From Campanula takesimana (Eukaryota; Streptophyta; Magnoliopsida; Asterales; Campanulaceae), in contig JAOWBW010002200.1 in the NCBI GenBank assembly GCA_026119855.1, positions 47,903-111,902 on the forward strand: a DNA stretch of 64,000 nt, read 5' to 3'. The first letter of the stretch is position 1, and every line of letters starts with the position of its first letter. The position numbers and the translations under genes are program-made. The notes under the pieces were generated by a model. It was given only the letters and a program-made list of their open reading frames with translations, did no database searches and was not told where the DNA came from. This document shows, piece after piece, positions 10,228 to 20,847 of the stretch.

Positions 10228-11205
10228 TGTAGACACCCCACCTTGGACCGCTCACCCCGATTGCACATTTGATTTTGTGTTTCTCCCCATTTTAAGTGTT
10301 TCTCGTTAGTTTCTGTCACTTCCGTTAAGTTCCTGACTGACTTCGTTAAGTCCAGGGACTAAACTAAATGACAGGGCTGACTTTCTAGTCCATTCTGTCA
10401 AAATTGCCTTCTCTGAGTCGCGCGCCTCCGACAGGAGGAGCTAGGCGCGCGCGCCTCCCGCCCCCAAAGCAGGAAGCGCGCGCCTCTGGGCGTCAGTTAC
10501 AGATTTCTGGCCAGGATTCCCTCCCTTGCTCAATTTACAGGATTTTGCCCGGGAAGGATTTCTTAGTGACTGAGTTTTGGCACCAAAAACACCCCTCTTT
10601 CACCTATAAAAACCTCTCTTCACCTCCATTTTCAAGGATCGAAAAAATCATCGGAAAAACCCGATCGAAAACTAGACAAAAATCACTTTCTAAAGGTTCT
10701 CCAAGGATCTCATCAAGCAACACTTGAAGTTCTTCAAATTATAGGTAAAAATACATCTTTTCCTTTCTTTTCTACTTCATCTCCTCTCTCTCTCTTTTAC
10801 TTTAATCAAATGTGCAATCACCCAAATCATTTTTGGGACATGACTCTAATGATCACCTCATCTCATTGAGGTTGGTTAAGGAGTTATCTCCTACATTCCA
10901 AATCCTATTTTAAACCCCTTTTTATGACTTAAAGAAGAAGAAGAAGAACATTTTCATTCATGTAGATTTTGATCAAGCAAGACCAACTTAAGTTGGACGA
11001 GATGGGTGTTTCGGTACTTCCCATCTCGTAACCTAACCCCCGAACCTCAAAACAAAGAATCTCTGTTTTCGTAATCAAACTTAGGCTACAATCAATAGGT
11101 TTTTCTTATGTTCCTCAAAACATAGGTGGCGACTCTAAAAACAAGTTAGACATCCTAGGATAATTCACCTCTCTAGCCAAGCCGTGGTTCCCCGGGGTAT
11201 CTACA
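10228..11205 (+). mobile_element. LTR of element X (plus sense)
   Basis: A 978-bp LTR beginning TGTAGACACC and ending GGTATCTACA. It is preceded by CGAGGGGCTC, which stands in the polypurine-tract position. A TATA box (TATAAA, 10605-10610) follows the GCGCGC cluster at 10418-10486. The LTR is about 95 percent or more identical by eye to the reverse complement of 15301-16273. Its downstream neighbour is not a primer site but Y protease sequence, so 11205 is an outer LTR end. Confidence 0.88.
10418..10486. promoter_or_regulatory. GCGCGC cluster upstream of X LTR TATA box
   Basis: Three blocks (10419-10427, 10444-10454 and 10475-10483), each followed by CCTC. The cluster ends about 120 bases before the TATA box at 10605. 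The Y LTR carries the same cluster at 16017-16083, and the N1 LTRs carry diverged versions. Confidence 0.5.
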
Positions 11206-12263
11206 GCTACATCTGTCGGTTCTTCCCCCACGATGATTTCTGTCTCGGACTCTATAGTCACCTTCCTTCCCCACCATTCACGGGGCGACATGGGAGTTGG
11301 TTCCCTTTCGGATTTCTGGATCTCACAATCGGAGAAGATTTCGAGGCCGGGCTTTTTGACACCCTTATTGTTAACCCAAGGCTCGGGAAAGATCATGTAT
11401 GGAACATCTTCCCCTTGGCGGACGAAATAACCATTCAACGTCTTGCGGTAAGGCCTTAGATTAGGGACCTCATAACGACGGCCTTCTTTACGAGCTCGGG
11501 CCTTTTCATTCTTGATTGCTTGCTCTTGTTTCAAGTCTTCCTTGGAAGGCTCGTACCCCAAACCGAAGGTGTATTTGACGAATGGGACTCGCACAGGATG
11601 TAGGATTCCTTGTTGATATTTCCCTAGGCCTAAACCAGGGAAGTAGTCCATATTCCTCATCATGCGGAGGACTTTGTGATTGCTGGAGGTCCATGATCCG
11701 TTTCCCCCTTCTTTGTTAATGGCGTTGATTGAGACGCCGGAGAGAGTGGAGTCTGGTAAACCATTCTGAACTTGGTGGACGGGCTCACCTTTTCTGTGGA
11801 TAGTGACGTTCTCAGCCATGACAGTCACTATTTCATCACCATTTCGGATCTTGACACATTGGTGGAGAGTTGACGGTACGGCATTAGCACTGTGAATCCA
11901 TGGTCGTCCCAAAAGTAAGTTGAACGAGGCCGGGATATCAAGCACTTGGAATGGAACGGACATGACCATGCTTCCAAACTCGATATCTATTTCGATCATA
12001 CCCATGACTGTACGGGCGGTGCTGTCATAACCTCGGATTACTTGAGTAGAAAGCTTTAAATCGGAATCCTTAAGCCCCAGTATGCCCATAATTCTGCCAG
12101 GCATGAGATTGAGTGCGGAACCACCGTCCACTAAGACTCTTGAGATGGGCCTCCCCCTTGCTCGTACCTTGAGGTAAATAGCCTCGTTGTGGTCGGAACC
12201 AAATGGTGGAAGGTCCATATCGGCAAAGGTGATGACGTTGCCAAAATGAATGTGACCGATCAT
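11206..12263 (-). pseudogene. retroviral-type aspartic protease plus G-patch, truncated
   Basis: Minus-strand frame opening near 12263 with MIGHIHFGNVITFADMDL. The protease active-site motif is VLVDGGSALNLMP at about residues 45-57, with DGG in place of DSG/DTG, as is usual in plant Tat elements. The flap/late motif follows as FNLLLGRPWIH near 115. A G-patch-like segment sits at about residues 212-245 (DYFPGLGLGKYQQG, then GLGYEP). The original frame ends at 11206; the open frame continues in the X LTR to a stop at 11115, giving a chimeric tail. The protease would cut the Gag-Pol precursor. Reverse transcriptase, expected next, is missing. Confidence 0.85.
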
Positions 12264-12599
12264 TGCCGTGAGGTCCTCGGGAGTAGTATCGGAGAAACTG
12301 ATGTATCATCGAGATTGTGGATGACAAGATCTCAGTGTTTCTTTGAGGATGCAATGAGGTCCCAAATAGAGATGTTGGCTTGAGTTTTCTTGAGCTGGAC
12401 AAGTAGAGGATCTTCGGGAGAAGAGGAGCTCGGTGCGGAAGTGGAAGGGTTGCTTGCTATGACTCGACCGATCGAGTTAGCATGTTGACGTTCCCATCTT
12501 GCTTCTTTTTCCTATTCTCTAGTACTTCCCTCATTACCTCATCGTAAGTCACTACATAACAAGAATTGTCAAGTTTATTCATAACATTGGGGCCCCCAT

Positions 12600-13961
12600 T
12601 CACAATTGGGATTGAATGGGTGGTCCCCTCGAGTTCTCCTATCTATATTACATTGACATGCTCGTCATTAGCCACTACAAATTCTTTCTTATCTATGAGA
12701 TCTTGAATGACATTGCGGAGAACGAAGTAATCCTCGGTGGTGTGGCCACTATATTGGTGGTAGCCACATTATTTGTGGTGAGCATGATTGGGGTGGATCG
12801 TCTTGGGTTGGTACCCTTGAACGGGTGTGACTTGACCCTTTGCCTTGAGGACCTCGAACACTTCGGTTTGAGTCATGCCTTGGAGAGGGGTGTAGACACG
12901 GTCACTTCAGGACTTCTTCCCTTGGGGTGGAGGAACCCTTTTGTAATTCCCCTTGTCAATAGTGACGGCGTTGACCGAGGCCTCTTTTGTGGAGTTGGAA
13001 GCGGCCTTGTAGCGGTAAGTAGGAGTGGCCTTCTTAATCTCCTTAAGCAAGTCATCCATGCGTACCCCCGCCTCATACATTTGGGAGAAGTCGGAGTAGC
13101 AAGCCCCACTTAGGTGGGTGCGGAGATCAATCTTGAGACACTTGAGAAATATGTCCATTTGCTCTTTTGTGTTTGGCCTCTCAACAATTTCAGAGAGTTT
13201 GTCATCCATCTCCTTGTGAAGTCAATGAAGGACTCGTTGTCTCTTTGAGTAGTGTTCTCTAGCTCTTTCCTTGTGGGCCGGTGAGTGGTGTTGCCTTGGT
13301 ATTGGTTCTTGAAGTCAAGCATGGCGGAGTCCCAATCAAGACGGACAGTGAGCGGGAGAGTAGCATACAAATCTTTTGCCGCCCCCTCGAGAGTGAGAGG
13401 AAAGCATTGAGCCATCACCTTGGGGGAGACCTTCTTCGGAACCATTGCCCAAATATAAGTCTCAATATGAGCCATAGGACAAGAGTTGCCCTTGAATTTT
13501 CTTATGTCGGGCATCTTGAACTTATCGGGAAGAGCGGCCATAGTACTCATGAGGATGGATGATTGATAAAGGCTTGTGTCGGAGCCTTTCCCCATGTTGA
13601 GCCCATTGAATTTTTGGTCGATGTAGGCCATGATAGAATCCACCATTTGGGGCTCATTGTTCTCGGAACTTGGTTCCCCCATTTTCTTGGTGCGGGTGTT
13701 GACATAAGGACTTTTGAACAAACCCTCGGTCCATTCGGATTCATCATCATTATTCTTGTTCTTTCCCTTGGCAAGGTTGGTGAGCTTTTCTTTCATTAGT
13801 TCCATTTCGGCCTCGTGGGCCTCCCTTTGGCTGTCGAGGTGGGATTGCCAAATGTTGTCTTTGCTTTGTGCCTCCTTGTTAAGGGTGGAGACTTGCTCTT
13901 GGAGGAGTTGGACCATAGTTGAGAGTTGTTCGAGAGACATGGTGTTACTGCCGCCGGTCAT
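12600..13961 (-). pseudogene. gag of element Y
   Basis: Minus-strand gag. The likely start is ATG at 13961 (MTGGSNTMSLEQL), though the frame is open upstream to 14141 without an ATG. A coiled coil covers about residues 6-60. The retrotransposon Gag capsid-like domain follows (block FKGNSCPMAHIETYIWAM, then LTLEGAAKDLYATL and ESFIDFTRRW). A frameshift near 13205 moves to a second frame ending at 12907, and further breaks follow. A degenerate knuckle with pattern C-x2-H-x4-H-x4-Y lies around 12735-12780, with the last Cys changed to Tyr and a stop beside it. Gag would form the particle that packages element RNA. This copy is inactive. Confidence 0.8.
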
Positions 13962-14141
13962 GGTTGATGTTGGAGCTGTTGGAGTGATCTCTTCACGGAC
14001 TAACCGATTTGCTAAATCCTGGTAGACTCTGTAAGTACCAATTGAACCTATATTGCAGAAGAGGCCCTTGTCAGTCTTGAGTAACACTTGCGGTCCATGA
14101 AGAGGCTTAGAACACACAGTTGGGCACACGACTCGAACCAC

Positions 14142-15300
14142 ATAAGAAAAGACTCTTTTTTTTTTTTTATAAGTCGGAGGGAATGAATCCCTTTTGGGGT
14201 TTCTAAGAAAATAATGGAATCGTCACACTAGTATATAGACCATCTCGCGGTCCCATATACTCATCGGACTCCATCACGCTTGTGAATCCTACATGTATCG
14301 GGATTAAACTAAATTAATGTAGTAAAGCATACATGCGGGGACGGATTTTTATTTTCGTCCAAAATAACCACTTTTGGGGACGGATTTTTATTGCGTCCAT
14401 TTCAACAAGTTGGCATGTATGATTTGAAGACATTAGTTTAGGGAAATCTCGGTACATGGAAACCGACTTGAGTCACGGAGTGTTAGACCCTAACTAGAAT
14501 TGTGTGGCTTGTGCTCGGCTTGAATATGAGGCTCAAAGGTCACCCCCGGCATGTAGTCTTGAACTACGCCACGGGCTGAGGTTTACCGCTTCGAAAGAGC
14601 CAAGGTCTGGTGGAGCTTGAAACTTTCTAGGACGGGCCTCGACGGGTTTGGGGTTGGACTTGTGCGACTCGATAGTGAGCAGTTCATAGGAATATGTGCA
14701 TGTAGTGTGAGATCTAGCAAGTGACAATTTTTTTATTTTTTTTTTTTTGAAAAGAAAGAAAAACACACAAAACACATAAGCACATAAAATTACAACTCCC
14801 GAATCACCCGTGTGACCGGTAAATAAAACACAAAATTGAAACAGTCCGAGGGTTCAATTCTGTTCTGATGCAGGCAACTGTGCCCACACCCCACTGTTCT
14901 GCTCAGTCACTGAAACCTGTTTCTGTTCTGGGAATCAACCCAGAAGCGTGCGCCTCTGAGTGCTGATGTGGGACGCGCGCGCATGGCGCAATGCTTATGG
15001 GAGGCGCGCGCTTCAGGGCACACCTGTCAGAATGTCAGACTTCGGACTCAGGGGATTGCCCTGGTCCTATGTTCAAATTGTAACCCCTGCAGAAGTGATT
15101 AGTGCAGAATAACAGAAGAGAAGATGAAGGATATGAAGAAGTGGGCGATTCTGGTTCTTGATGCGGGATGCGCGCGCCTTAGGCTTAAGAGGCCAGACGC
15201 CCGTGCCTCCCCCATCAGGAATCAGAATGCCCAAAAAAGATGTAGATTTCGATCAGAATGCAAGTTTAACCCTCAATTAACGTCCCAGCGGAGTCGCCAC
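14142..15300 (-). other. 5' leader of Y with primer-binding site
   Basis: Untranslated leader between LTR and gag, closely matched by 48160-49351 of N1. It includes a near-perfect direct repeat (GGGGACGGATTTTTATT at about 14338 and 14377). The primer-binding site at 15299-15282 on the minus strand reads TGGCGACTCCGCTGGGAC one base after the LTR. From memory this fits the 3' end of a plant tRNA-Arg. Two GCGCGC clusters lie at 14946-15014 and 15168-15214. Poly-T lies at 14158-14170. No coding sequence is seen. Confidence 0.7.
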
Positions 15301-16273
15301 TGTAGATACCCCGGGGGAACCACGGCTTGGCTAGAGCGGTGAATTATCCTAGGATGTCTAACTTGTTTTAGAGTCGCCACCTATGTTTTGAGGAACATAA
15401 GAAAAACCTATTGATTGTAGCCTAAGTTTGATTACGAAAACAGAGATTCTTTGTTTTGAGGTTCGGGGGTTAGATTACGAGATGGGAAGTACCGAAACAC
15501 CCATCTCGCCCAACTAAAGTTGGTCTTGCTTGATCAAAATCTACATGAATAATAACGTTCTTCTTCTTCTTCTTCTTTTTCTTTAAGTCATGAAAAGGGG
15601 GTTTAAAATAGAGTTTGGAATGTAAGAGATAACTCCTTAACCAACCTCAATGAGATGAGGTGATCATTAGAGTCATGTCCCAAAATGATTTGGGTGATTG
15701 CACATTTGATTAGAGTAAAAGAGAGAGAGGAGATGAAGTAGAAAAGAAAGGAAAAGATGGATTTTTACCTACAATTTGAAGACCTTCAAATATTGCTTGA
15801 AGAATCCTTGGAGAACCTTTAGAAAGTGATTTTGGTATAGTTTTTGTAAGTTCAATCTTCGGTCCTTGAAAATGGAGGTAAAGGGAGGTTTTTTATAGGT
15901 GAAAGAGGGTGTTTTTGGTGCCAAAACTCAGTCACCAAGAAATTCTTCCCGGGCAAAATCCTGTAAATTGAGCAAGGAAGGGAATCCTGGCAAGAAATCT
16001 GTAACTGACGCCCAGAGGCGCGCGCTTCCTGCTTTGGGGGCGGGAGGCGCGCGCGCCTGGCTCCTAGTGTCGGAGGCGCGCGACTCAGAGAAGGCAATTT
16101 TGACAGAATGGACTAGAAAGTCAGCCCTGTCATTCAGTTTAGTCCCTGGACTTAACGAAGTCAGTCAGAAACTTAACGAAAGTGACAGAAACTAACGAGA
16201 AACACTTAAAATGGGGAGAAACACAAAATCAAATGTGCAATCGGGTTGAGCGGTCCAAGGCGGGGTGTCTACA
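15301..16273 (-). mobile_element. LTR of element Y (minus sense, 5' LTR)
   Basis: A 973-bp LTR with termini TGTAGATACC and GTGTCTACA on the plus strand, so the sense strand is minus. A TATA box (TATAAA on the minus strand, about 15897-15892) lies downstream of the GCGCGC cluster at 16083-16017. It is inverted relative to the LTR at 10228-11205. The first flanking bases are GTAAC. No matching left-hand target duplication can be seen because the element is rearranged. Confidence 0.88.
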
Positions 16274-16944
16274 GTAACAAATCATGATCATCCTAGGTTT
16301 TATCCTATGAATCACACACTAGGTGTGAAGGGCACCTTGAATCACCTCATGATTTGGATCATATACATATATAATCATAATATATATAGCTTGGAAGGCC
16401 AAGACTTGTATAGTATATAGATATAGTGCTTGAAATGGACAAGACTTGCAAGAAATATAAAGTGCCTGAAATGGACAAGGCTTTGCAAGAACAAGAAGAA
16501 ATAATACAAGATAAACAAGTAATATTAACAAAGGTAAAAGAGAGTTTGAGATGAAGAAGAAGATGGGGAGAAGGAGGCTTCACCTATTGTGGTTATGGCC
16601 TATCTTCCTCTCTAATCACTCAAATATGTATATCACTCACTTTCTGCTCTCAAACTGGCAGAGTTTCAACTCACAAACGTTTTTCTCCCCCCTTGAAATG
16701 ATCAGCATGGGGTTCAATTTATAGGGACTGAGAGCACCCAAACCAGCCGTACGGCTAGGGGCCCCAAGTACCCAAACCATCCGTACGACTCGACCTGGCG
16801 AGCTTCTGGATTTTTCTAAGTTTAATTTCAGTTCAGTCCTGGAATATCAGGTTTATCCTAGTGAGGTCCCGGCCCATTGGTTTATCCCTGAATGGTACCA
16901 AGAATTCCTCTAAAGTTGGTCAATTTTAGATTGAGGTACTTACA
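16274..16944 (-). mobile_element. fragment of W-type LTR
   Basis: Aligns to the right-hand part of the W LTR (53816-54316 plus 62596-62644), with the same blocks: CAAACCAGCCGTACGGCT, the TATA stretch AATTTATAGGGACTGA and the end GGTACTTACA. Its right end at 16944 is an LTR terminus; the next bases belong to the V antisense gene, so a W-type element inserted there. Its left part is cut by Y at 16273. Strand is given as the sense strand of the LTR. Confidence 0.75.
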
Positions 16945-18418
16945 GAAGATGCAACAGGAACTTGGGGAGTGGTGAGATAAGGTTTACGAGCTGGGGCCAC
17001 CCCGGCCCGGATAAGCAACGCCTCATCCTCGATTATAGAGGCCACATAAAAAACGGAGTTAGTGCTGAAGTTAGGGTCAATCTCTAAAAAGCTCTCAATG
17101 GCAGCCGTTAAGTCAGCCCCCAAAGATTTGTGAGGGTACTTAAACTCGGAAGGGCGAACAGGCACTTTGCCCCTAGGCTTACCAAAACCCCAGCCCGTCC
17201 TATACTTAACCATAAGGGGTTTCACCTGTCATGCCTCAAACTTGTTAAAAGGTTTGGTAAAGATCTTGGGAATGTGCGTCTTCATGGCAGCCTTGGTCTT
17301 CAAGCTCAGCGAGCCCGAGGTGATCTGGATGTTGTAATACTTAAACAAGGCAGATAGGTTGGGCTCATATCCCAATATTTGGGACACCACGATGAAAGAA
17401 TTCAGGACCCTCAAAGTGTTAGGGTTCAAGTCCATCGGCAGGCACTTACAAAATTCTAGAAAATAGCAGATAAAAGGGGTCCAGAGGAAGCCTGAGGCCA
17501 TGATCAAATTGAGGCTGATAGAAAATACAGGCCCGGTTTCTTTCGCGAGCTTCCTTGGCCTCCATAAGATGAGAGGTGCCATCATCAAATACCTTCATAC
17601 GAGGTCGGATAAACAAAATAACCCGGTGTCAATACCGTAAAAAGTGGCGAAGTCAGCCTCGCCTTTGGAAGCATTTTGGACATCTTGTTCGGGGTCCTGG
17701 GCTTTGGCTTTGCCTTTCAGTTTGGAGAGCTCGGAGGAAGAGGAAGAAGCACCAACTTGGATCGTTTGGCGCGATGTCATACGCTCGTGAGACTCCTCAA
17801 AGCGATCTACAATCTCTACTCTCTGTCTCACCAAGGCGGAGGTACCCGGGGCCAATCTCTGTAACTGCTCCGCTTCACCCAGTTCCTCCGTGTAAGAATC
17901 GTCGTCACCAATAGGGATGGGGTTAGTTTGTTCTACACCCTCAATGGCTCCACTCTCAACGGTGGTCGGCAAAAGGGTAAATCAGGGGACCCAGTCGCAT
18001 CGTTACTAGAAACGACGGCGCGGCCCGCATTGCCCCGTCGAATGGGAATTTCTTGCTCCGCCACCTCATGCTAAAGGCCTATGGCGAGCCAATCAATGTC
18101 CTCGGAAGTTCTAGCCGCTCGGGAAGCCAAACGTTTGGCGGAATCTTCCATATCTATAGAATGGGGGAAAAGGGTTAAGACGGCACAAATAAAAAGCCCT
18201 AATTCTTTCTCACCCCCCAAAATCCTAACTCGTCTACCCGCCGGAATGATTAGGGGCCCGGACTCCCACAACTGGGGTAGGGTCCAAGAGCCCCATGAGC
18301 ACGCCGTAGAAATCACTCGCAATATATCTAGCTTGAGACGAACCCACCGATAAACCACCCATTGATAAATACCGCCGGTGGTGAGACAGACGGTGTAGGA
18401 AGGGGGAAGAAGGCTCAT
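16945..18418 (-). pseudogene. antisense gene of V with PF04195-like (gypsy-type transposon) domain
   Basis: Minus-strand gene starting at ATG 18418 (MSLLPPSYTVCL). After one or more introns or breaks the domain core appears at about 17590-17230 (block GLRLPLDPF in one frame, then NPNTLRVLNSFIVVSQILGYEPNLSALFKYY in another). It matches the antisense protein of Z (GLRIPLDPF, then ANAVRYLISFIVLCRSLNFEP). A further frame (17225-16945) carries the following region, ending where the W-type LTR interrupts it. Frameshifts make it a pseudogene. The family is described in plant databases as a putative gypsy-type transposon domain; its role is unknown to me. A TATA box (CGTATAAATAGAGG) lies near 18640. 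Confidence 0.65.
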
Positions 18419-18952
18419 CCTAACGACAAATTATCTTGAAGGGGAAAGAGAAGAAAGAGTAAAATCGAATCCTAAAGACAAGATAAATGAAATTAAGCAC
18501 TACCTGATAAGTGATCGGTTGAAGATTTCGGAAAGGTTATCAAGCTTTGACAGACGAATTCGAGAAGGCGAAATTTTCTCTAAAGGTCTTTTGAAGCGCA
18601 AGAAGTTGTAAAAGGTGAGAAGTTATGAGCTGGCCTCTATTTATACGGAGGAAACGGGTCGGGTCAACCCGGAATCAACAGCCACGAAGGCGCACTTTGT
18701 TGGAAAACGAAAAGGCGGGAACAATTATTTGAAAGTCATAAATGCTGGTAATAAATGCCCCTCTTATCCGAGCAAAATGTCGTTTCAGAGCTGACACACT
18801 GGTACCGTCAACCGACAGAAGGGGCCCACGCCTCCGATGACCGACACGTGTATTCCACTAGGCACTCAGCCCCGCTCGGCGACCCCTTCAAGCGAGAAGG
18901 ATTACTCCTCGCCCTAATCATGAATAATTACGAGCTTAGAGTAAGGGGCCAC

Positions 18953-19682
18953 TGAAGATCCCACACCGTTCGGACGGGGCTCAGAAGATAAACTGGTTAC
19001 GATCCAGACCGGAGTCATTCAAGAACCGGTTCAGGTCAACCAAGTACAGTCAACCTCTTCTCTTCCATTTAACGAGATCGAGATCAAGCAGCGTCTATGA
19101 GCTGAGATAAGCTCTAGACTAACTCTCAGCCTCATGGGGCCGCCACCTCGCGAGCTCGGGGCCTCCTTGGCGAGTCCGGAATAAAGGCAGCATTAATGGC
19201 CTGAACAGAGTTATCTTGTCGCAATAAATGCCCAATGGACTTCCTTGACCACCTACCATGCACGGCGCCGAATATGTCACATCAAGACATCCCTCTGTCA
19301 GAAGCTTGTCAGGACCGAGGTGCCAACCTATCCCATGACGACGCGTGGCAGGTTTGGTAAAGCCTATGCATGGACCTACGGTCGGACCGTTGGGTAAAAG
19401 GGGACGTATATAAGCCTTTTTCTACCTCTCTCTAAGGTATGAAGAACATACCCTACACACACTAAAAACACATAGAGAAACCTAAACTTCTCTCCCAAGG
19501 CATTCAAAGCCTTGTTCTTAGATCTTCAAGAGAATCTTACTCTTACGCCTGAGGGTCTAAGCTGGGATCAAACCCGGCCCTGACCTTGACGGTTTGTTGT
19601 CTTTGTTGTGTTACAGGTGAACCGTTGATAAAAGCCAGATATCCATCCACTATATTGACCCCGATTTCCGTGGCGTCATCAC
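18953..19682 (+). mobile_element. 3' LTR of V
   Basis: Begins TGAAGATCCC directly after a purine-rich tract and ends GGCGTCATCA. A TATA box (GTATATAAGCC, about 19406-19416) lies 270 bases before the end. No paired LTR is visible in the window. Its outer end lies about 1.2 kb upstream of the kinase start codon. Confidence 0.7.
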
Positions 19683-20847
19683 TTATGTCGATCATCAAAC
19701 GGTTACTTTCTTGGTTTGATCATATTGTTAAAATTATTGTTTCTGCATGGATCTAGCTAGGGTTTTTGTTAAGCATTGATTCCGTTGCGCATGATCACAT
19801 AGAAACCGAACACCCTCTTTGCGTTTTTCTGTGGTCACTGTTATCCTCTGCAATTTACATTACATAGAACATGTACCTTGTGACAATTGTTATTGTTTTT
19901 ATCACCTTAATGAACATCATTGTGTATTAAATCTCAAAAGTATGGTAAGTCAAATAGCCATAACGTGTTGGGATTTTTGTCTCAAATTTCTTATTCTAAT
20001 TGGTTTGTGCAAGTGGTGTAATTTGGGGAGAGATTTGAATCCTAATCAAACTAATCAAACAAGTTGTCAAGTTGCGGACTATTCATTATATCAGGTCAGG
20101 AACTTGTTAATTCTGTGCCTCGCACTCGATTTCAGTTCATACTCAGAGAAATACATGACCAATCCTTTTCCTGGCAGGAGTTCTTTAACAGAGTAGGAAG
20201 TTGTTGATTTATATGATAAAAAAGGCACAATGGAAAGAGAGTTTGCAGCAGGAAGCTATATTTTTGATCAATAAGAGCAAGTCAATTAAATCTCCCTCCG
20301 TTGGCTACTCGGATTCAGCTGAAGACATCCTACTAAAGAGTTGTTGTGCCCAGGTGATCCTTCAATGTCTCTAATTATCTGAAACCTGCATTCTTCAACT
20401 TCTGTTGCAATGAGTATTCTCAAATTCTGGTATGATAATATCCACCTCAATTACATTATTGATGAGCCCATTTAATACTGATTTTTAGGACATGTTTACA
20501 TGTATTTTCTCCATAAAAGTATGGCCCCATACAGGAAGATTGGGGAATGTGGGCCTACTAAGTTAGGTGCAATGAAGTACGAGTAGAAATCTCTTACCTC
20601 AGACTAGTAATAGCTGCATCCTGGGTAAGTCTATGCATGCCAAGTCCAAGTCAACCCGCGTAGAAAGATTTAGTGGCTCACAGCCTTCTTGACTTAGGAA
20701 GTCAATGTAAGTGTCCCCTGTGTACAAAAAACCTTATCTTTGGATCATGAATCACCAACAATTTGATTGCTAATCTTATTCCTTCTACTTGTTTATTTTC
20801 AATCTTTTCTGTCTGTCCCCAATCCAAAATCCACTTCACAGGAAACC
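19683..20847. other. host sequence upstream of kinase gene
   Basis: AT-rich non-repetitive DNA with no recognisable domain. TTTTCTGTCTGTCCCC followed by CACTTCACAG at 20832-20841 could be a 3' splice site of a 5' UTR intron just before the ATG at 20848. The short open frame at 19819-20196 shows no family resemblance. No malectin-like ectodomain, which a normal FERONIA relative would have, is encoded here. Confidence 0.5.

Larger units (their letters stand above)
3037..11205 (+). mobile_element. X: truncated Tat-type LTR retrotransposon, RNase H to 3' LTR
   Basis: Plus-oriented 3' half of a Tat-lineage Ty3/gypsy element. In order: RNase H remnant, integrase, structured 3' region, two genes on the opposite strand (5136-5577 and 6106-8513), a tandem repeat (8980-10010), a short purine tract and a 3' LTR (10228-11205). 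Everything upstream of RNase H is missing and is replaced at 3036/3037 by N2 in opposite orientation. The outer end of the LTR abuts the protease region of Y at 11205/11206. LTR termini TGTAGACACC and GTATCTACA are shared with Y and N1. Confidence 0.8.
11206..16273 (-). mobile_element. Y: truncated Tat-type LTR retrotransposon, 5' LTR to protease
   Basis: Minus-oriented 5' half of an autonomous-type element: LTR (16273-15301), primer-binding site (15299-15282), leader with two GCGCGC clusters, gag (about 13961-12600) and protease with G-patch (12263-11206). The pol frame stops abruptly at 11206 where the X LTR begins. RT, RNase H and integrase of this copy are not present next to it. The right flank (16274 on) is W-type LTR sequence, so Y landed in an older element. 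Confidence 0.85.
16945..19682 (+). mobile_element. V: 3' end of a Tat-type LTR retrotransposon
   Basis: Plus-oriented 3' region of an older Tat element. It has an antisense gene (18418-16945), a TATA box for that gene, a polypurine tract GTAAGGGGCCAC (18941-18952) and a 730-bp 3' LTR (18953-19682). The ending GGCGTCATCA and the tract plus TGAA start match those of element Z, so the two belong to related families. The left part is interrupted by the W-type LTR piece at 16944. Confidence 0.75.

Noticed and set aside
1..16273. A single simple element with one internal inversion
   Set aside because: Re-inverting 3037-11205 restores the order of X and Y, but the outer flanks (N2 gag on the left, W-type LTR on the right) are then not the two sides of one target site, so a simple inversion alone does not explain the block.
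18755..18955. Short plus-strand frame before the V LTR
   Set aside because: It lies in the untranslated part between the antisense promoter and the polypurine tract; no domain.
20767..20847. Extended N-terminus of the kinase resembling a signal peptide
   Set aside because: The frame has no ATG before 20848, and a possible splice acceptor ends at 20841, so this is more likely intron or UTR.
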